Shown: positions 1 to 6,920 of the stretch, in pieces | Layout of the letters: each line of letters starts with the position of its first letter | Position numbering within the stretch: position 1 is the first letter of the stretch | Assembly: GCA_021807585.1 (NCBI GenBank) | Contig: JAKBCQ010000092.1 | Coordinates: 1-7,718, forward strand | DNA length: 7,718 nucleotides | Source: Planctomycetota bacterium | GTDB lineage: Bacteria; Planctomycetota; Planctomycetia; Isosphaerales; Isosphaeraceae | Reading direction: 5' to 3' | Position numbers and translations under genes: made by a program | The notes under the pieces: generated by a model | The model's database searches: none | The model's input: the letters and a program-made list of their open reading frames with translations, nothing else | What the model was told of the DNA's origin: nothing

Positions 1-90
1 TCCCAGTATTTGTCTGAACGCACTAAAACTGAACCGAATTCCAAACCAACGCGAACATAAACGACTTTTTCAACGGAAAGCACAAACATC

Positions 91-1254
91 ATGAATGCCG
101 CACAATCCAGCGAGAGCGCCGCTGCGCACAATCCTCAGTCGTCGAACGATTCGCAATTCGATTCGCAATACGATTCGCAATGCGAATCCTCTGATGAGCG
201 AGCCGCTCGTCGAACCGCGCTCGAATACGAAATTCGCTCGACCGATCCCGTCATCGAAGGTCACGAAACACACGAAGATTGGCTTGCGCACCGCGAGACC
301 GTCGTCAACGAGCTTTGCCCCGTCGGGGCTCTTGAAACCGCGTACGCCCGGCAGGCCGCGAGCTATTTGTGGCGGCTCGATCGCGTGATCCGCTACGAAG
401 TCACCGCGACGCAATTCGACCTTGAAGACGTGATCAAGGAGTTCATCGTCTCGCTCAATCATCCCGATCTTCCTCGCGACCGATCCGAGGCGGTGACGAT
501 CGAAAAGGTTCGAAAGGAGCTCCGCGATTATCTCGACGAATTTCAACGATCGGGAGCGAAGGCGGCGAAGCTTCCCGAGTTGAAAGACGGTTTGGATCGG
601 GTTCGCAAGGAAGTCAACCGCGTGAGGGAACGTCGTATCTTGCCCGATCAGCCGACGGTTCAAACGATCATCAAGTATGAATCGCATTTGAAACGGTGTC
701 TGGCGGGGACGATGACCGAATTGCGGCGGTTGCAAAAGGAACGGCGGCAGGGATTGCGCAAGGTTGTCGAGGGATTCACCGATCGTCGTGTTGAGGACAT
801 CGGCGGGAAGGCTATTGATGACACCGGCGGGAAGCCCGTTCTCGCCGATCTCACCGCTCCCGAGCCGAGCAACGAGACAATTCATGAGCATGAGGTTGAG
901 GACAAAGGAGGGTCGCCCGTTCTCGCCGATATGACCGCGCCCGATCCGAGCAACGAGACAATTCATGAGCATACAGTGGAAGATTCAGTCGGCTCGCCCG
1001 AGCCGGCCGATTTGATGAATCCCAAGAATGCTGATCAGACCGAGGTTCAATCACCGGTGCGGATCGAATCGGTCGATCAACCGATCGCAAAACCGACGTC
1101 GAATGATTATCTCATCAGCGAGGCGACGCCGAATGGAATCGTGAGGCGCCAGAAGAACGCATCGGGGGTGCTGATCACGATGTTCCCCAAAACCCATTAT
1201 TCGGCCGTTCCGAACGTGATCGTTCGCGGCGGTCCGATCGCGCATGAAACATAA
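91..1254 (+). CDS. Hypothetical polar protein with internal repeats
   Basis: The 387-residue product has no signal peptide or membrane segment and is probably cytosolic; function is unknown. Residues about 50-110 (an acidic stretch, then ELCPVGALE and YLWRLDRVIRYE) recall a family of hypothetical proteins common in Planctomycetes and Acidobacteria, with the pattern 'L.P.G.LE ... WRL.R..R.E'. The usual N-terminal part of that family (a Gly/Lys-rich stretch ending in NAxKHGL) is not seen; a Ser/Gln/Asp-rich start with three DSQ(F/Y/C) units stands in its place. Residues about 110-230 are charged and probably helical. Residues 234-307 carry a 27-residue repeat. The tail (about 325-387) is unremarkable. 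The ATG at 91 has a weak GGAA (75-78) upstream. Codon use fits the host. Gene reality is likely; family assignment is from memory of the motif and moderate. Confidence 0.75.
   Translation: MNAAQSSESAAAHNPQSSNDSQFDSQYDSQCESSDERAARRTALEYEIRSTDPVIEGHETHEDWLAHRETVVNELCPVGALETAYARQAASYLWRLDRVIRYEVTATQFDLEDVIKEFIVSLNHPDLPRDRSEAVTIEKVRKELRDYLDEFQRSGAKAAKLPELKDGLDRVRKEVNRVRERRILPDQPTVQTIIKYESHLKRCLAGTMTELRRLQKERRQGLRKVVEGFTDRRVEDIGGKAIDDTGGKPVLADLTAPEPSNETIHEHEVEDKGGSPVLADMTAPDPSNETIHEHTVEDSVGSPEPADLMNPKNADQTEVQSPVRIESVDQPIAKPTSNDYLISEATPNGIVRRQKNASGVLITMFPKTHYSAVPNVIVRGGPIAHET
148..183 (+). repeat. Three 12-base tandem repeats (DSQF/DSQY/DSQC)
   Basis: Three adjacent 12-base units begin at 148, 160 and 172. 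Each reads GATTCGCAA plus one variable codon (TTC, TAC, TGC), giving Asp-Ser-Gln-aromatic/Cys. The units differ only in the last codon, so the duplication looks recent or is being homogenised. It lies in the low-complexity N-terminus of the hypothetical protein. Confidence 0.9.
790..1011 (+). repeat. 27-residue (81-base) coding tandem repeat
   Basis: Two full in-frame copies, 814-894 and 895-975, share 20 of 27 residues and about 67 of 81 bases. They contain the core PVLAD(L/M)TAP(E/D)PSNETIHEH. A partial copy precedes them (790-813, VEDIGGKA) and a decayed partial copy follows (976-1011, VEDSVGSPEPAD). The repeats are acidic and probably disordered. The block sits between the helical middle and the C-terminal tail of the hypothetical protein. 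Confidence 0.9.
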
Positions 1255-1619
1255 TTTCATTCAAGGGAATCATTGATCGGTGAATGAATCCGTCCAAGAC
1301 ATCCAACAACCGCCGTTGAGTCGGCCGTAGCGACTCGCCGGACGCGATCCGCCATGAGAATGGACGGTTTCATAAAACGAACACGCTCGACCGTCGATCG
1401 TGCCGATGAATGCCGATGAACATGGGGGTCGAAACGCGCGGGTCGGCGTGGATCGACCGTGATGATCCTCCCACCCCCGTGACGCGAGGCTTCAAGGGTT
1501 CGAACCGCATCGACCGCGCGGTGCTTCGTCACTCCGCTTGAACCCCTAAATCGGCGATTGGAGGCCGATTCTGGATCAATATGGCGTGATCGGCGAACTT
1601 GAGTGGAATTTTTACAAAA

Positions 1620-1756
1620 GATCGGGGCTTGACTTGGACACTTGGTTTGTAGGACATTCACAAAACCGACTCGGAATCATCGCGCGGCGATTCGGGCGGG
1701 AAATAGAGCGATTAGGAAAGCTGGAACAGAAGCAACGGCGTTGTCAAGCCCCTATC
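1620..1756. repeat. Spaced 14-base inverted repeat
   Basis: The left arm 1620-1633 (GATCGGGGCTTGAC) and the right arm 1743-1756 (GTCAAGCCCCTATC) are complementary at 13 of 14 positions, including a perfect 10-base core, with 109 bases between them. No target-site duplication flanks the arms. This could be the closing stem of a structured transcript of about 137 nt, the ends of a very small non-autonomous element, or paired protein-binding sites. The sequence does not decide between these. Confidence 0.5.
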
Positions 1757-1793
1757 GGTTGAATCGACGGAATTGAACGGCGGCGGGTCGCGG

Positions 1794-1881
1794 GGGGTCA
1801 AGTCGATGCGTAAGGGTTGATTTTGCTAAGGTTTAGGAACGGGGATGAGGATGAAACAAAGGTCGATCGCGATTTGACCCC
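1794..1881. repeat. Inverted repeat overlapping the dnaG -35 box
   Basis: The left arm 1794-1805 (GGGGTCAAGTCG) and the right arm 1870-1881 (CGATTTGACCCC) pair at 11 of 12 positions, 64 bases apart. The right arm contains the dnaG -35 hexamer (1874-1879). A regulator binding both arms could loop over the promoter, but a chance match in GC-rich DNA is also possible. Confidence 0.4.
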
Positions 1882-1901
1882 GGTCGTGCGGGAGCTATAA
1901 T
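1874..1901 (+). promoter_or_regulatory. Housekeeping promoter for dnaG-rpoD
   Basis: The -35 box TTGACC (1874-1879, 5 of 6 to consensus) and the -10 box TATAAT (1896-1901, perfect) are separated by 16 bases, which predicts a start near 1908-1910 and a leader of about 127 nt before the dnaG GTG. It is the best sigma-70-type promoter in the window. The RpoD encoded downstream has near-canonical regions 2.4 and 4.2, so the operon may be read by its own product. Confidence 0.8.
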
Positions 1902-1935
1902 TTTGACGTACCAAGCTGCGGAGAAGTTACGATTC

Positions 1936-2073
1936 ATGGCGGAATTCACGAGGTTTTCCTCGCGTCCCGGATCTCCGCTAGTGCGTCTTGATTGGTTCCC
2001 GGGCCTGAGACTGTGCTTGCGTTCAGGAGCTCCCGGTGCCTCGGCAATCCGATACGATTCTCGCCGCGATTAA
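1936..2073 (+). CDS. Possible leader ORF overlapping the dnaG start
   Basis: This 45-codon frame starts at ATG 1936 behind GGAGAAG (1920-1926, 9-base gap) and lies within the predicted dnaG leader mRNA. It ends with TAA at 2071-2073, 38 bases inside dnaG in another frame. The product (MAEFTRFSSRPG...) is basic and unlike anything I recognise. A good ribosome binding site and its position just after the promoter argue for translation; no conservation can be seen here and its codon use is not distinctive. If translated, its ribosomes would pass through the hairpin covering the dnaG start site, giving translational coupling. Confidence 0.3.
   Translation: MAEFTRFSSRPGSPLVRLDWFPGLRLCLRSGAPGASAIRYDSRRD
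1949..1962 (+). other. Small hairpin in the dnaG leader
   Basis: CGAGG (1949-1953), a TTTT loop and CCTCG (1958-1962) form a perfect 5-base-pair stem early in the leader transcript, inside the possible leader ORF. It is not followed by a T tract, so it is not a terminator. Its role is unknown. Confidence 0.4.
1999..2036 (+). promoter_or_regulatory. dnaG RBS and a hairpin that would mask it
   Basis: AGGAG at 2025-2029 lies 6 bases before the GTG at 2036 and fixes the dnaG start. The same bases can fold: CCGGG (1999-2003) with CCCGG (2032-2036), and CCTGA (2004-2008) with TCAGG (2023-2027), leaving a 14-base loop and a bulged AGCT (2028-2031). The 10-pair stem would bury part of the ribosome binding site and the first base of the start codon. 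The RBS is secure; a regulatory role for the fold is inference. Confidence 0.55.
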
Positions 2074-4027
2074 ACGGGCCGTCGATATTGTCGCGTTGGT
2101 CGGCGATTATTTGCCGCTTCATCGTCACGGATCGAAGGTCAAGGCGTTGTGCCCGTTTCATGACGATCACAAGCCCTCCCTTGAATTGAACCCTGATCGG
2201 CAATCGTATAAGTGCTGGAGTTGCGGCGCGGGGGGGGACGTTTTCGATTTCGTCCAAGAGTACGAACGGGTCGATTTTCCCGAGGCGGTGCGGATGCTTG
2301 CGGAACGGGCGGGGATCACGCTTGAGCAGACTTCGACCGAGGGCTCGGCGTCCGCGTCGGGGTCTGCGCCGAAGGCCGAGCTTCTCGATACGCTCGCGTG
2401 GGCCGAGCGATCCTACGCCGAGGCGCTCGCCGAACGTCCCGAGGCCGCCGAAGCGCGTGATTATTTATCGAAGCGAAACATAAGCGGTGCGAGTATCGCT
2501 CGGTTCAAGCTCGGCTACGCCCCCGACTCGCGCGGCTGGTTGATCGACCGCGCCAAACGTAAAGGACGATCGACGCTCTTGCTCGAACGCGCCGGGCTTT
2601 TATTGCCGAGCGACCGGCCCGACGCGCCGCCGCGAGAACGATTCCACGGCAGGCTGATTTTTCCGATCCACGACCCGCGCGGCAGGGTGCTCGGCTTTGG
2701 CGGTCGCGTGTTACCCTCGGTCGAGGAACGGCTCGCGGCGACGGGAGCGGGAATCGCCAAATACGTGAACTCGCCCGAAACGCCGCTGTTCCAGAAGCGG
2801 CGTCTATTGTACGGCGCCGATCTGGCGCGCGAAGGGGCGCGGCGCGAGGGTTTCATCGCGGTCGTCGAAGGGTATACCGACGTCATCATGGCGCATCAGT
2901 TGGGCGCTTCGAACGTCGTCGGCACGATGGGAACGGCTCTCGGCGACGATCACGTGACGGCGTTGCGACGGCTCGCCGATCGTGTCGTCCTTGTCTTCGA
3001 CGGCGACGCCGCGGGACAAGCCGCGGCCGACCGCTCGCTCGAGATCTTCCTCGGCCACGAGGTCGACGTCCGCGTCCTCACGCTCCCCGCGGGGTTCGAT
3101 CCGTGCGATTTCCTCATCGAGGCCGGAGTCGAGGCCTTCCAAGACATGGCGCGACACGCCGCGGATCCGCTTACGTTCGTCGTTGATCGCGTTTCGTATC
3201 GGTACGATTTGAGTTCGATCGAGCAATCGCGGGTCGCGGCCGAAACGGTGTTGGCCACGCTTTCCAAGCTTCCCCGCACAAGTCGCGCGGGGCTTGATAT
3301 CAAGCTGGCGAAGGCGCTTGATACGCTTGCGATTCGCCTTCACGTTCCGGTGGAATCATTGCATCGGAGGCTTGCCGAGCTTCGACGCGAGGCGGCGCGG
3401 GTCGCGGTTTCACGTGCTCGAGGCGATGCGGCACGACGCGACGCGCTCGCTCCCGCGGCGACGATCGAAGGATCGACGTCGAATCCCGATTCGAGCCCGA
3501 CGGCGAAGTCGATCGGGAACGCGGACGGCTCGGGAGACGTTTTCGCCGCGGCGCGACCGAAAATACGACCGGCCGAGCTCGATCCGATCGATCGCGAGAT
3601 CGTTCAGATGGCGCTCGATTATCCCGAATCGGTTGCGGGGTTGATCTCGCGGGTCACGGTGGAATCGCTGCGCGATCCCGCGACTCGGGCGATCCTTCAA
3701 GCGAGTTACGACCTCTACGCGGAGGGGGTTGAGCCCGCGTTCGAGGCGGTGATCGTTCGGCTTGAACAACCCGAGGTGCGGTCGCTCGCCGCGGATCTGG
3801 TTTCACCGATCGACCCCGTACCGATGCCCGATCGCGTTCGTCCCGCGGATCCCGCGGATCGGCTCGCCGGGGTGCTGGTGCGTTACTCCGAACGGCTGCG
3901 GCAGGAACGGATCCACGAGGTGCTCGCGGCGCGGGCCGAAATCGACCGGGAGGCCGAGCCCGAATTGTATCGTGCACTTACTGAAGAATATCTCGGTCTT
4001 TTACATCACAAGCTCGATTTACGCTAA
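2036..4027 (+). CDS. dnaG: DNA primase DnaG
   Basis: The 663-residue product makes RNA primers for DNA replication at the fork and is recruited by the replicative helicase. Domains in order: a CHC2 zinc-binding domain, residues about 5-100, with ligands C39, H42, C60 and C63; the primase N-terminal catalytic domain, about 110-260, with the conserved runs [19 protein letters not shown] and [13 protein letters not shown]; the TOPRIM fold, about 270-360, with EGYTD (278-282) and DGDAAG (322-327) as metal-binding motifs; a low-complexity Ala/Asp/Ser linker, about 455-512; and a helicase-interaction domain, about 514-663, which is the least conserved part. It is somewhat longer than E. coli DnaG (581), mostly through the linker and C-terminus. 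The GTG start is chosen for its AGGAG and because the protein then begins like other DnaG proteins. The last 20 or so codons turn AT-rich, where a promoter for rpoD may overlap. It is first gene of an operon with rpoD. Confidence 0.97.
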   Translation: MPRQSDTILAAIKRAVDIVALVGDYLPLHRHGSKVKALCPFHDDHKPSLELNPDRQSYKCWSCGAGGDVFDFVQEYERVDFPEAVRMLAERAGITLEQTSTEGSASASGSAPKAELLDTLAWAERSYAEALAERPEAAEARDYLSKRNISGASIARFKLGYAPDSRGWLIDRAKRKGRSTLLLERAGLLLPSDRPDAPPRERFHGRLIFPIHDPRGRVLGFGGRVLPSVEERLAATGAGIAKYVNSPETPLFQKRRLLYGADLAREGARREGFIAVVEGYTDVIMAHQLGASNVVGTMGTALGDDHVTALRRLADRVVLVFDGDAAGQAAADRSLEIFLGHEVDVRVLTLPAGFDPCDFLIEAGVEAFQDMARHAADPLTFVVDRVSYRYDLSSIEQSRVAAETVLATLSKLPRTSRAGLDIKLAKALDTLAIRLHVPVESLHRRLAELRREAARVAVSRARGDAARRDALAPAATIEGSTSNPDSSPTAKSIGNADGSGDVFAAARPKIRPAELDPIDREIVQMALDYPESVAGLISRVTVESLRDPATRAILQASYDLYAEGVEPAFEAVIVRLEQPEVRSLAADLVSPIDPVPMPDRVRPADPADRLAGVLVRYSERLRQERIHEVLAARAEIDREAEPELYRALTEEYLGLLHHKLDLR

Positions 4028-4028
4028 T
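4000..4028 (+). promoter_or_regulatory. Candidate internal promoter for rpoD
   Basis: TTTACA (4000-4005, 5 of 6) and GCTAAT (4023-4028, 4 of 6) are 17 bases apart, predicting a start near 4035, ahead of the rpoD ribosome binding site. The -10 box overlaps the dnaG stop codon (4025-4027). The surrounding dnaG codons are unusually AT-rich for this gene (TTA, GCA, ACT, CTT). Separate rpoD promoters within dnaG are known in E. coli; here this is a sequence-based proposal. Confidence 0.45.
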
Positions 4029-4059
4029 CGAACGCGTCTTCATTTTGACGATTGTCGCG

Positions 4060-4066
4060 AGGGAGG
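4060..4066 (+). promoter_or_regulatory. rpoD ribosome binding site
   Basis: AGGGAGG lies 10 bases before the ATG at 4077. It decides the start: the open frame extends upstream into dnaG without a comparable site, and the next in-frame ATG (4086) is too far away. Confidence 0.75.
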
Positions 4067-4076
4067 TTTTGGTTCG

Positions 4077-5744
4077 ATGGAAAAAATGGACGAAGGACTA
4101 AAAACGCTGATCGATCTGGGCAAGAAGCGCGGCTTCTTGACCTTCGACCAGGTCAACGACGTCCTACCCGACGACGCCGGCAGTCCCGAACGGATTCACG
4201 GACTGCTCGAATCCCTCGACGAATTGGGGATCGAGTTGATCAACGAGGACGAGGCCGAGGCGCGGCTTCTCTCCACGGGTGATCTCGACGACGAACCCGA
4301 AAGCCTGATCGACGAGGCCGAGGAGGAGCTCGAGATCACACCCGAGGACATCGAGGAGATCTCCCGCCGGATCGACGATCCCGTTCGGATGTACCTGACG
4401 CAGATGGGGGAAATCCCGCTGCTGACGCGCGATCAGGAGATTAACCTCGCGAAGAAGATCGAGATCACCCGCAAGCGGTTCCGGCGCAAGGTACTTGAAT
4501 GCGATTATGCGCTCCGGCTCGTCGTCGAGGTTCTCAAAAAGGTAAACAACGGCGAACTTCCGTTCGACCGTACGATCAAGGTATCGGTCACCGAGAATCT
4601 TGAAAAAGAACAGATCCTCAGCCGGATGCCGGCGAACTTGTCAACGTTGGAACATTTACTTGAATGTAACCAACGGGACTTTCGTTCGTATTTAAAAGGC
4701 AAGGGGGATCAAGAGCTGCGGCGGCGGTTGCGGCGCGACCTGAAGAAGCGTCGCGCCAAGGCGGTGACTCTCGTCGAGGAGCTTTCGATTCGGACGCAGA
4801 AGGTTCAGCCGCTGATGAAGCGGCTCGAGCAGGTTGCGGCGCGGATGCGGGAGATCGTCGATCAGCTCGACGAATGCCGGTCGGGTCGAATCGGCAAGGA
4901 GGACAAATCGAACCTCGAGAAGGAATTGCGCGATTTGATGCTGATGTCGCAGGAAACGCCCGAAAGCCTCGCCCGCCGCGCCGACGAGATGAACGCTCGT
5001 TATCGTGAATATGAACAAGCGAAACGCGATTTATCGGGGGGCAACCTTCGATTGGTCGTTTCGATCGCCAAGAAATACCGCAACCGCGGTCTTTCGTTCC
5101 TCGACCTGATCCAGGAGGGGAACACGGGGCTGATGCGGGCGGTCGACAAATACGAATACCGCCGCGGCTTCAAGTTCAGCACGTACGCGACGTGGTGGAT
5201 CCGCCAGGCGATCACCCGCGCGATCGCGGATCAGGCCCGCACGATTCGTATTCCTGTTCATATGATTGAAACGATGTCGAAGTTGCGGAACGTCTCGAAG
5301 AAGTTGCTGCAGGAAAAGGGGCGCGAGCCGACGATCGAGGAAACCGCGAAGGCGGCGAACATCTCGATCGAGGAGACGCGGCGGGTGATGAAGATCTCGC
5401 GGCATCCGATCTCGCTCGATCGTCCCGTCGGCGAGAGCGAGGACAGCTACTTCGGCGACTTCATCGAAGACGAGGCCGCCGAGAGCCCGATCAACGCCGC
5501 GACGCAAGAGATGCTCAAAGATAAGATTGAGCAAGTTCTTAAAACTCTTACGTATCGCGAGCGCGAGATCATCAAGCTGAGATACGGCCTGGGAGACGGT
5601 TACACATACACGCTTGAAGAAGTGGGACGAATCTTCAAGGTGACGCGTGAACGCGTCCGCCAGATCGAGGCCAAGGCCGTCCGGAAACTGCAACATCCGG
5701 TGAGAAGCCGACAGCTTGAAGGCTTCCTGGAAACGACCGTCTGA
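4077..5744 (+). CDS. rpoD: Primary RNA polymerase sigma factor RpoD (SigA)
   Basis: The 555-residue product directs core RNA polymerase to housekeeping promoters. Regions in order: 1.1 (about 1-60, acidic and autoinhibitory in relatives); an acidic link; 1.2 (from D100, [22 protein letters not shown]); a long charged, helical non-conserved region (about 135-300); 2.1-2.4 (about 300-385), with [16 protein letters not shown] from N323 and [13 protein letters not shown] from T369, which melts and reads the -10 box; region 3 (about 387-465); and region 4 (about 480-545), whose helix-turn-helix [21 protein letters not shown] (511-531) reads the -35 box. Regions 2.3-2.4 and 4.2 are close to E. coli RpoD, so TTGACA/TATAAT promoters are expected. 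E. coli RpoD has 613 residues. The start follows AGGGAGG; a longer frame from 3762 would only add dnaG-overlapping residues. It lies 49 bases after dnaG and ends at a strong terminator. Confidence 0.97.
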   Translation: MEKMDEGLKTLIDLGKKRGFLTFDQVNDVLPDDAGSPERIHGLLESLDELGIELINEDEAEARLLSTGDLDDEPESLIDEAEEELEITPEDIEEISRRIDDPVRMYLTQMGEIPLLTRDQEINLAKKIEITRKRFRRKVLECDYALRLVVEVLKKVNNGELPFDRTIKVSVTENLEKEQILSRMPANLSTLEHLLECNQRDFRSYLKGKGDQELRRRLRRDLKKRRAKAVTLVEELSIRTQKVQPLMKRLEQVAARMREIVDQLDECRSGRIGKEDKSNLEKELRDLMLMSQETPESLARRADEMNARYREYEQAKRDLSGGNLRLVVSIAKKYRNRGLSFLDLIQEGNTGLMRAVDKYEYRRGFKFSTYATWWIRQAITRAIADQARTIRIPVHMIETMSKLRNVSKKLLQEKGREPTIEETAKAANISIEETRRVMKISRHPISLDRPVGESEDSYFGDFIEDEAAESPINAATQEMLKDKIEQVLKTLTYREREIIKLRYGLGDGYTYTLEEVGRIFKVTRERVRQIEAKAVRKLQHPVRSRQLEGFLETTV

Positions 5745-5754
5745 CCGAACCACA

Positions 5755-5788
5755 CGCCGGCCGCTCACAAGAGCGACCGGCGTTTTTT
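5755..5788 (+). terminator. Intrinsic terminator of dnaG-rpoD
   Basis: A 12-position stem (5755-5766 with 5771-5782, one C-A mismatch) with an ACAA loop is followed by six T (5783-5788), starting 10 bases after the rpoD stop. This is the textbook form and should end the dnaG-rpoD transcript. A second small hairpin, CGGCC-ACTC-GGCCG (5791-5804), follows at once but has only two T after it. Confidence 0.93.
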
Positions 5789-5863
5789 GTCGGCCACTCG
5801 GCCGTTCCGAACGATCGGTCGAAGAATCGGCGCAACGACGGAAAACCGAGCCCCGTGAACGAC

Positions 5864-5905
5864 TCGAACGAACCTGAACGAACGAACCTGATCGAACGAA
5901 CCTAT
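5864..5905 (+). repeat. Three 14-base tandem repeats
   Basis: Units 5864-5877, 5878-5891 and 5892-5905 follow the pattern (T/A)CGAACGAACCT(G/A)(A/T), each holding a GAACGAACCT core. They lie between the rpoD terminator and the zinc-ribbon gene, where its promoter would be expected. Replication slippage explains them simply; a set of binding sites one and a third helical turns apart is an alternative. Confidence 0.85.
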
Positions 5906-5955
5906 CACGCGACGACCGGCCTAACCGCCGCGAACCCATGGGAGCCGATTGACCG

Positions 5956-6687
5956 ATGTCCGTGACCGCCGACAACCTCCGCGATCTCCACGAGTTGCAC
6001 CGCCGCGCCCGCGCGCTCCGCGATAAACTCACGTCCGACCCCAAAACGCTCTCAACCCGCAGGACGATCCTCGACACTCGTCGCGGCGCGGTCGATACGG
6101 CGCGGAAGGCGCTTCAGGAGGAACGAGCCCGCGCCAAAAATCGCGAATCGCTCGTCCAATCGCAACAAGCCCGCATCGAAGATTTCAAAGCCAAACTCAA
6201 TCAGGTGAAAAAAAATGAGGAGTACAAGGCGATCCAGAACCAGATCGCCCACGACAAAGCCGCGGTCGCCAAGCTCGAAGACGAGCTGCTCGAAACATAT
6301 GCTCAAATCGAAAAGCATACCGCCGAACTCGCGGCGCTCGAAGGGGACGTGAAGACCTTCGATCTCGAACTCGGCGAGATCCAGAAACGGATCGATGCGC
6401 AATCAAGTGATCTTGCGTCGAAGCTCGCCGAGCTTGAAACCGCGATCGTCGAGGCCGAGAACATCATCCCCGTCGCCGAGCGCGATCGTTATCGTCGCGT
6501 CGTCAAGCATCGCGGCGCCGACGCGCTCGCCGCAGTCGAAGGGGGCGCGTGCTCGGGCTGCTTCGTCTCGGTGACGGGTCAAATGATGAACGAATTAATC
6601 AACGTGGACGCGATGGTGTTTTGCAACACGTGCGGCCGCGTCTTGTATCTCGCCGAGGAGGCCGAGTCCGCGACCAAGCGTCGTTGA
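5956..6687 (+). CDS. Coiled-coil C4 zinc-ribbon protein (CT398/CdsZ-like)
   Basis: The 243-residue cytosolic protein has a long helical coiled coil (residues about 5-170, rich in Glu/Lys/Ala/Leu), with the family-typical segment NQVKKNEEYKAIQNQI (about 82-97), then a zinc ribbon with C199, C202, C223 and C226. This layout matches the COG1579 'C4-type zinc ribbon' family (zf-RING_7). The chlamydial member CT398/CdsZ has a solved coiled-coil structure and is reported to contact sigma-54 and secretion-system proteins; the role of most members is unknown. The length is typical. The ATG at 5956 follows GGAG (5941-5944, 11-base gap); an ATG at 5938 stops after four codons. It sits downstream of the rpoD terminator, so it needs its own promoter, which I could not identify. 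Family members are often found near dnaG-rpoD. No direct evidence links it to RpoD. Confidence 0.88.
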   Translation: MSVTADNLRDLHELHRRARALRDKLTSDPKTLSTRRTILDTRRGAVDTARKALQEERARAKNRESLVQSQQARIEDFKAKLNQVKKNEEYKAIQNQIAHDKAAVAKLEDELLETYAQIEKHTAELAALEGDVKTFDLELGEIQKRIDAQSSDLASKLAELETAIVEAENIIPVAERDRYRRVVKHRGADALAAVEGGACSGCFVSVTGQMMNELINVDAMVFCNTCGRVLYLAEEAESATKRR

Positions 6688-6758
6688 TCCCGATCGAATC
6701 GCGTCCAGCGTCACTGATCCAATCCAAATCCTCGCTCCCGCGGCGCGGCTCGTTCGTC

Positions 6759-6784
6759 GCGATTCTCATTTCAGTGAGGATTGC
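6759..6784 (+). other. Hairpin after the zinc-ribbon gene
   Basis: Ten pairs form between 6759-6768 and 6775-6784, two of them G-U, with a six-base TTTCAG loop. There is no T tract, so it is not a classical intrinsic terminator. It may protect the 3' end of the zinc-ribbon mRNA or support Rho-dependent ending. A smaller hairpin, GTCGC-TCG-GCGAC (6799-6811), follows. Confidence 0.4.
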
Positions 6785-6920
6785 CACGAATCCGCGTTGT
6801 CGCTCGGCGACGATCCCTGTCTAATGAGTCGTCGGTCGCCCGATCGGCCGCGGGAATAGCGGCGGCACGACCGAGCGCGATGATAACCTCGCCCCATTTC
6901 CAGGCTTCGGAACGAGCACG

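Larger units (their letters stand above)
1255..2035. other. Non-coding gap upstream of dnaG
   Basis: These 781 bases hold no gene I can support. Contents seen: an 8-base inverted repeat just after the upstream stop codon (1256-1263 with 1281-1288, no T tract); a perfect tandem duplication of the 10-mer TGCCGATGAA (1401-1420); a 7-base hairpin (1549-1555 with 1564-1570); two spaced inverted repeats (1620-1756 and 1794-1881); and the dnaG promoter and leader from 1874. TTGAC occurs five times on either strand between 1629 and 1907. The upstream gene and dnaG point the same way, so this is not a divergent promoter region. A small structured RNA in 1620-1760 is possible but not shown. Confidence 0.7.

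Noticed and set aside
1256..1288. Terminator for the upstream hypothetical gene
   Set aside because: The inverted repeat is only 8 AT-rich pairs with a 17-base loop and no T tract.
1486..1520. tRNA T-loop-like GGTTCGAACC
   Set aside because: The flanking bases do not pair as a T stem, and no acceptor, D or anticodon arms can be drawn around it.
1422..1541. 39-codon + strand frame in the gap (MGVETRGSAW...)
   Set aside because: The third-position composition is host-like, but there is no ribosome binding site or promoter nearby and no recognisable motif.
1629..1657. Promoter with TTGACT and a -10 near 1652
   Set aside because: The best -10 candidates (GGACAT or GACATT) are weak and no gene begins within a usual distance.
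1257..1661. 134-codon minus-strand frame in the gap
   Set aside because: Its codon use does not match the host, it has no recognisable domain, and it overlaps inverted repeats; long chance frames are common in this GC-rich DNA.
3762..4076. 105-residue upstream extension of the rpoD frame
   Set aside because: It lies mostly within dnaG in another frame, lacks family similarity, and the AGGGAGG before 4077 plus the region 1.1 start of the protein favour 4077.
5031..6077. 348-codon minus-strand frame across the rpoD end
   Set aside because: It runs antisense through conserved sigma regions 2-4, the terminator and the start of the zinc-ribbon gene.
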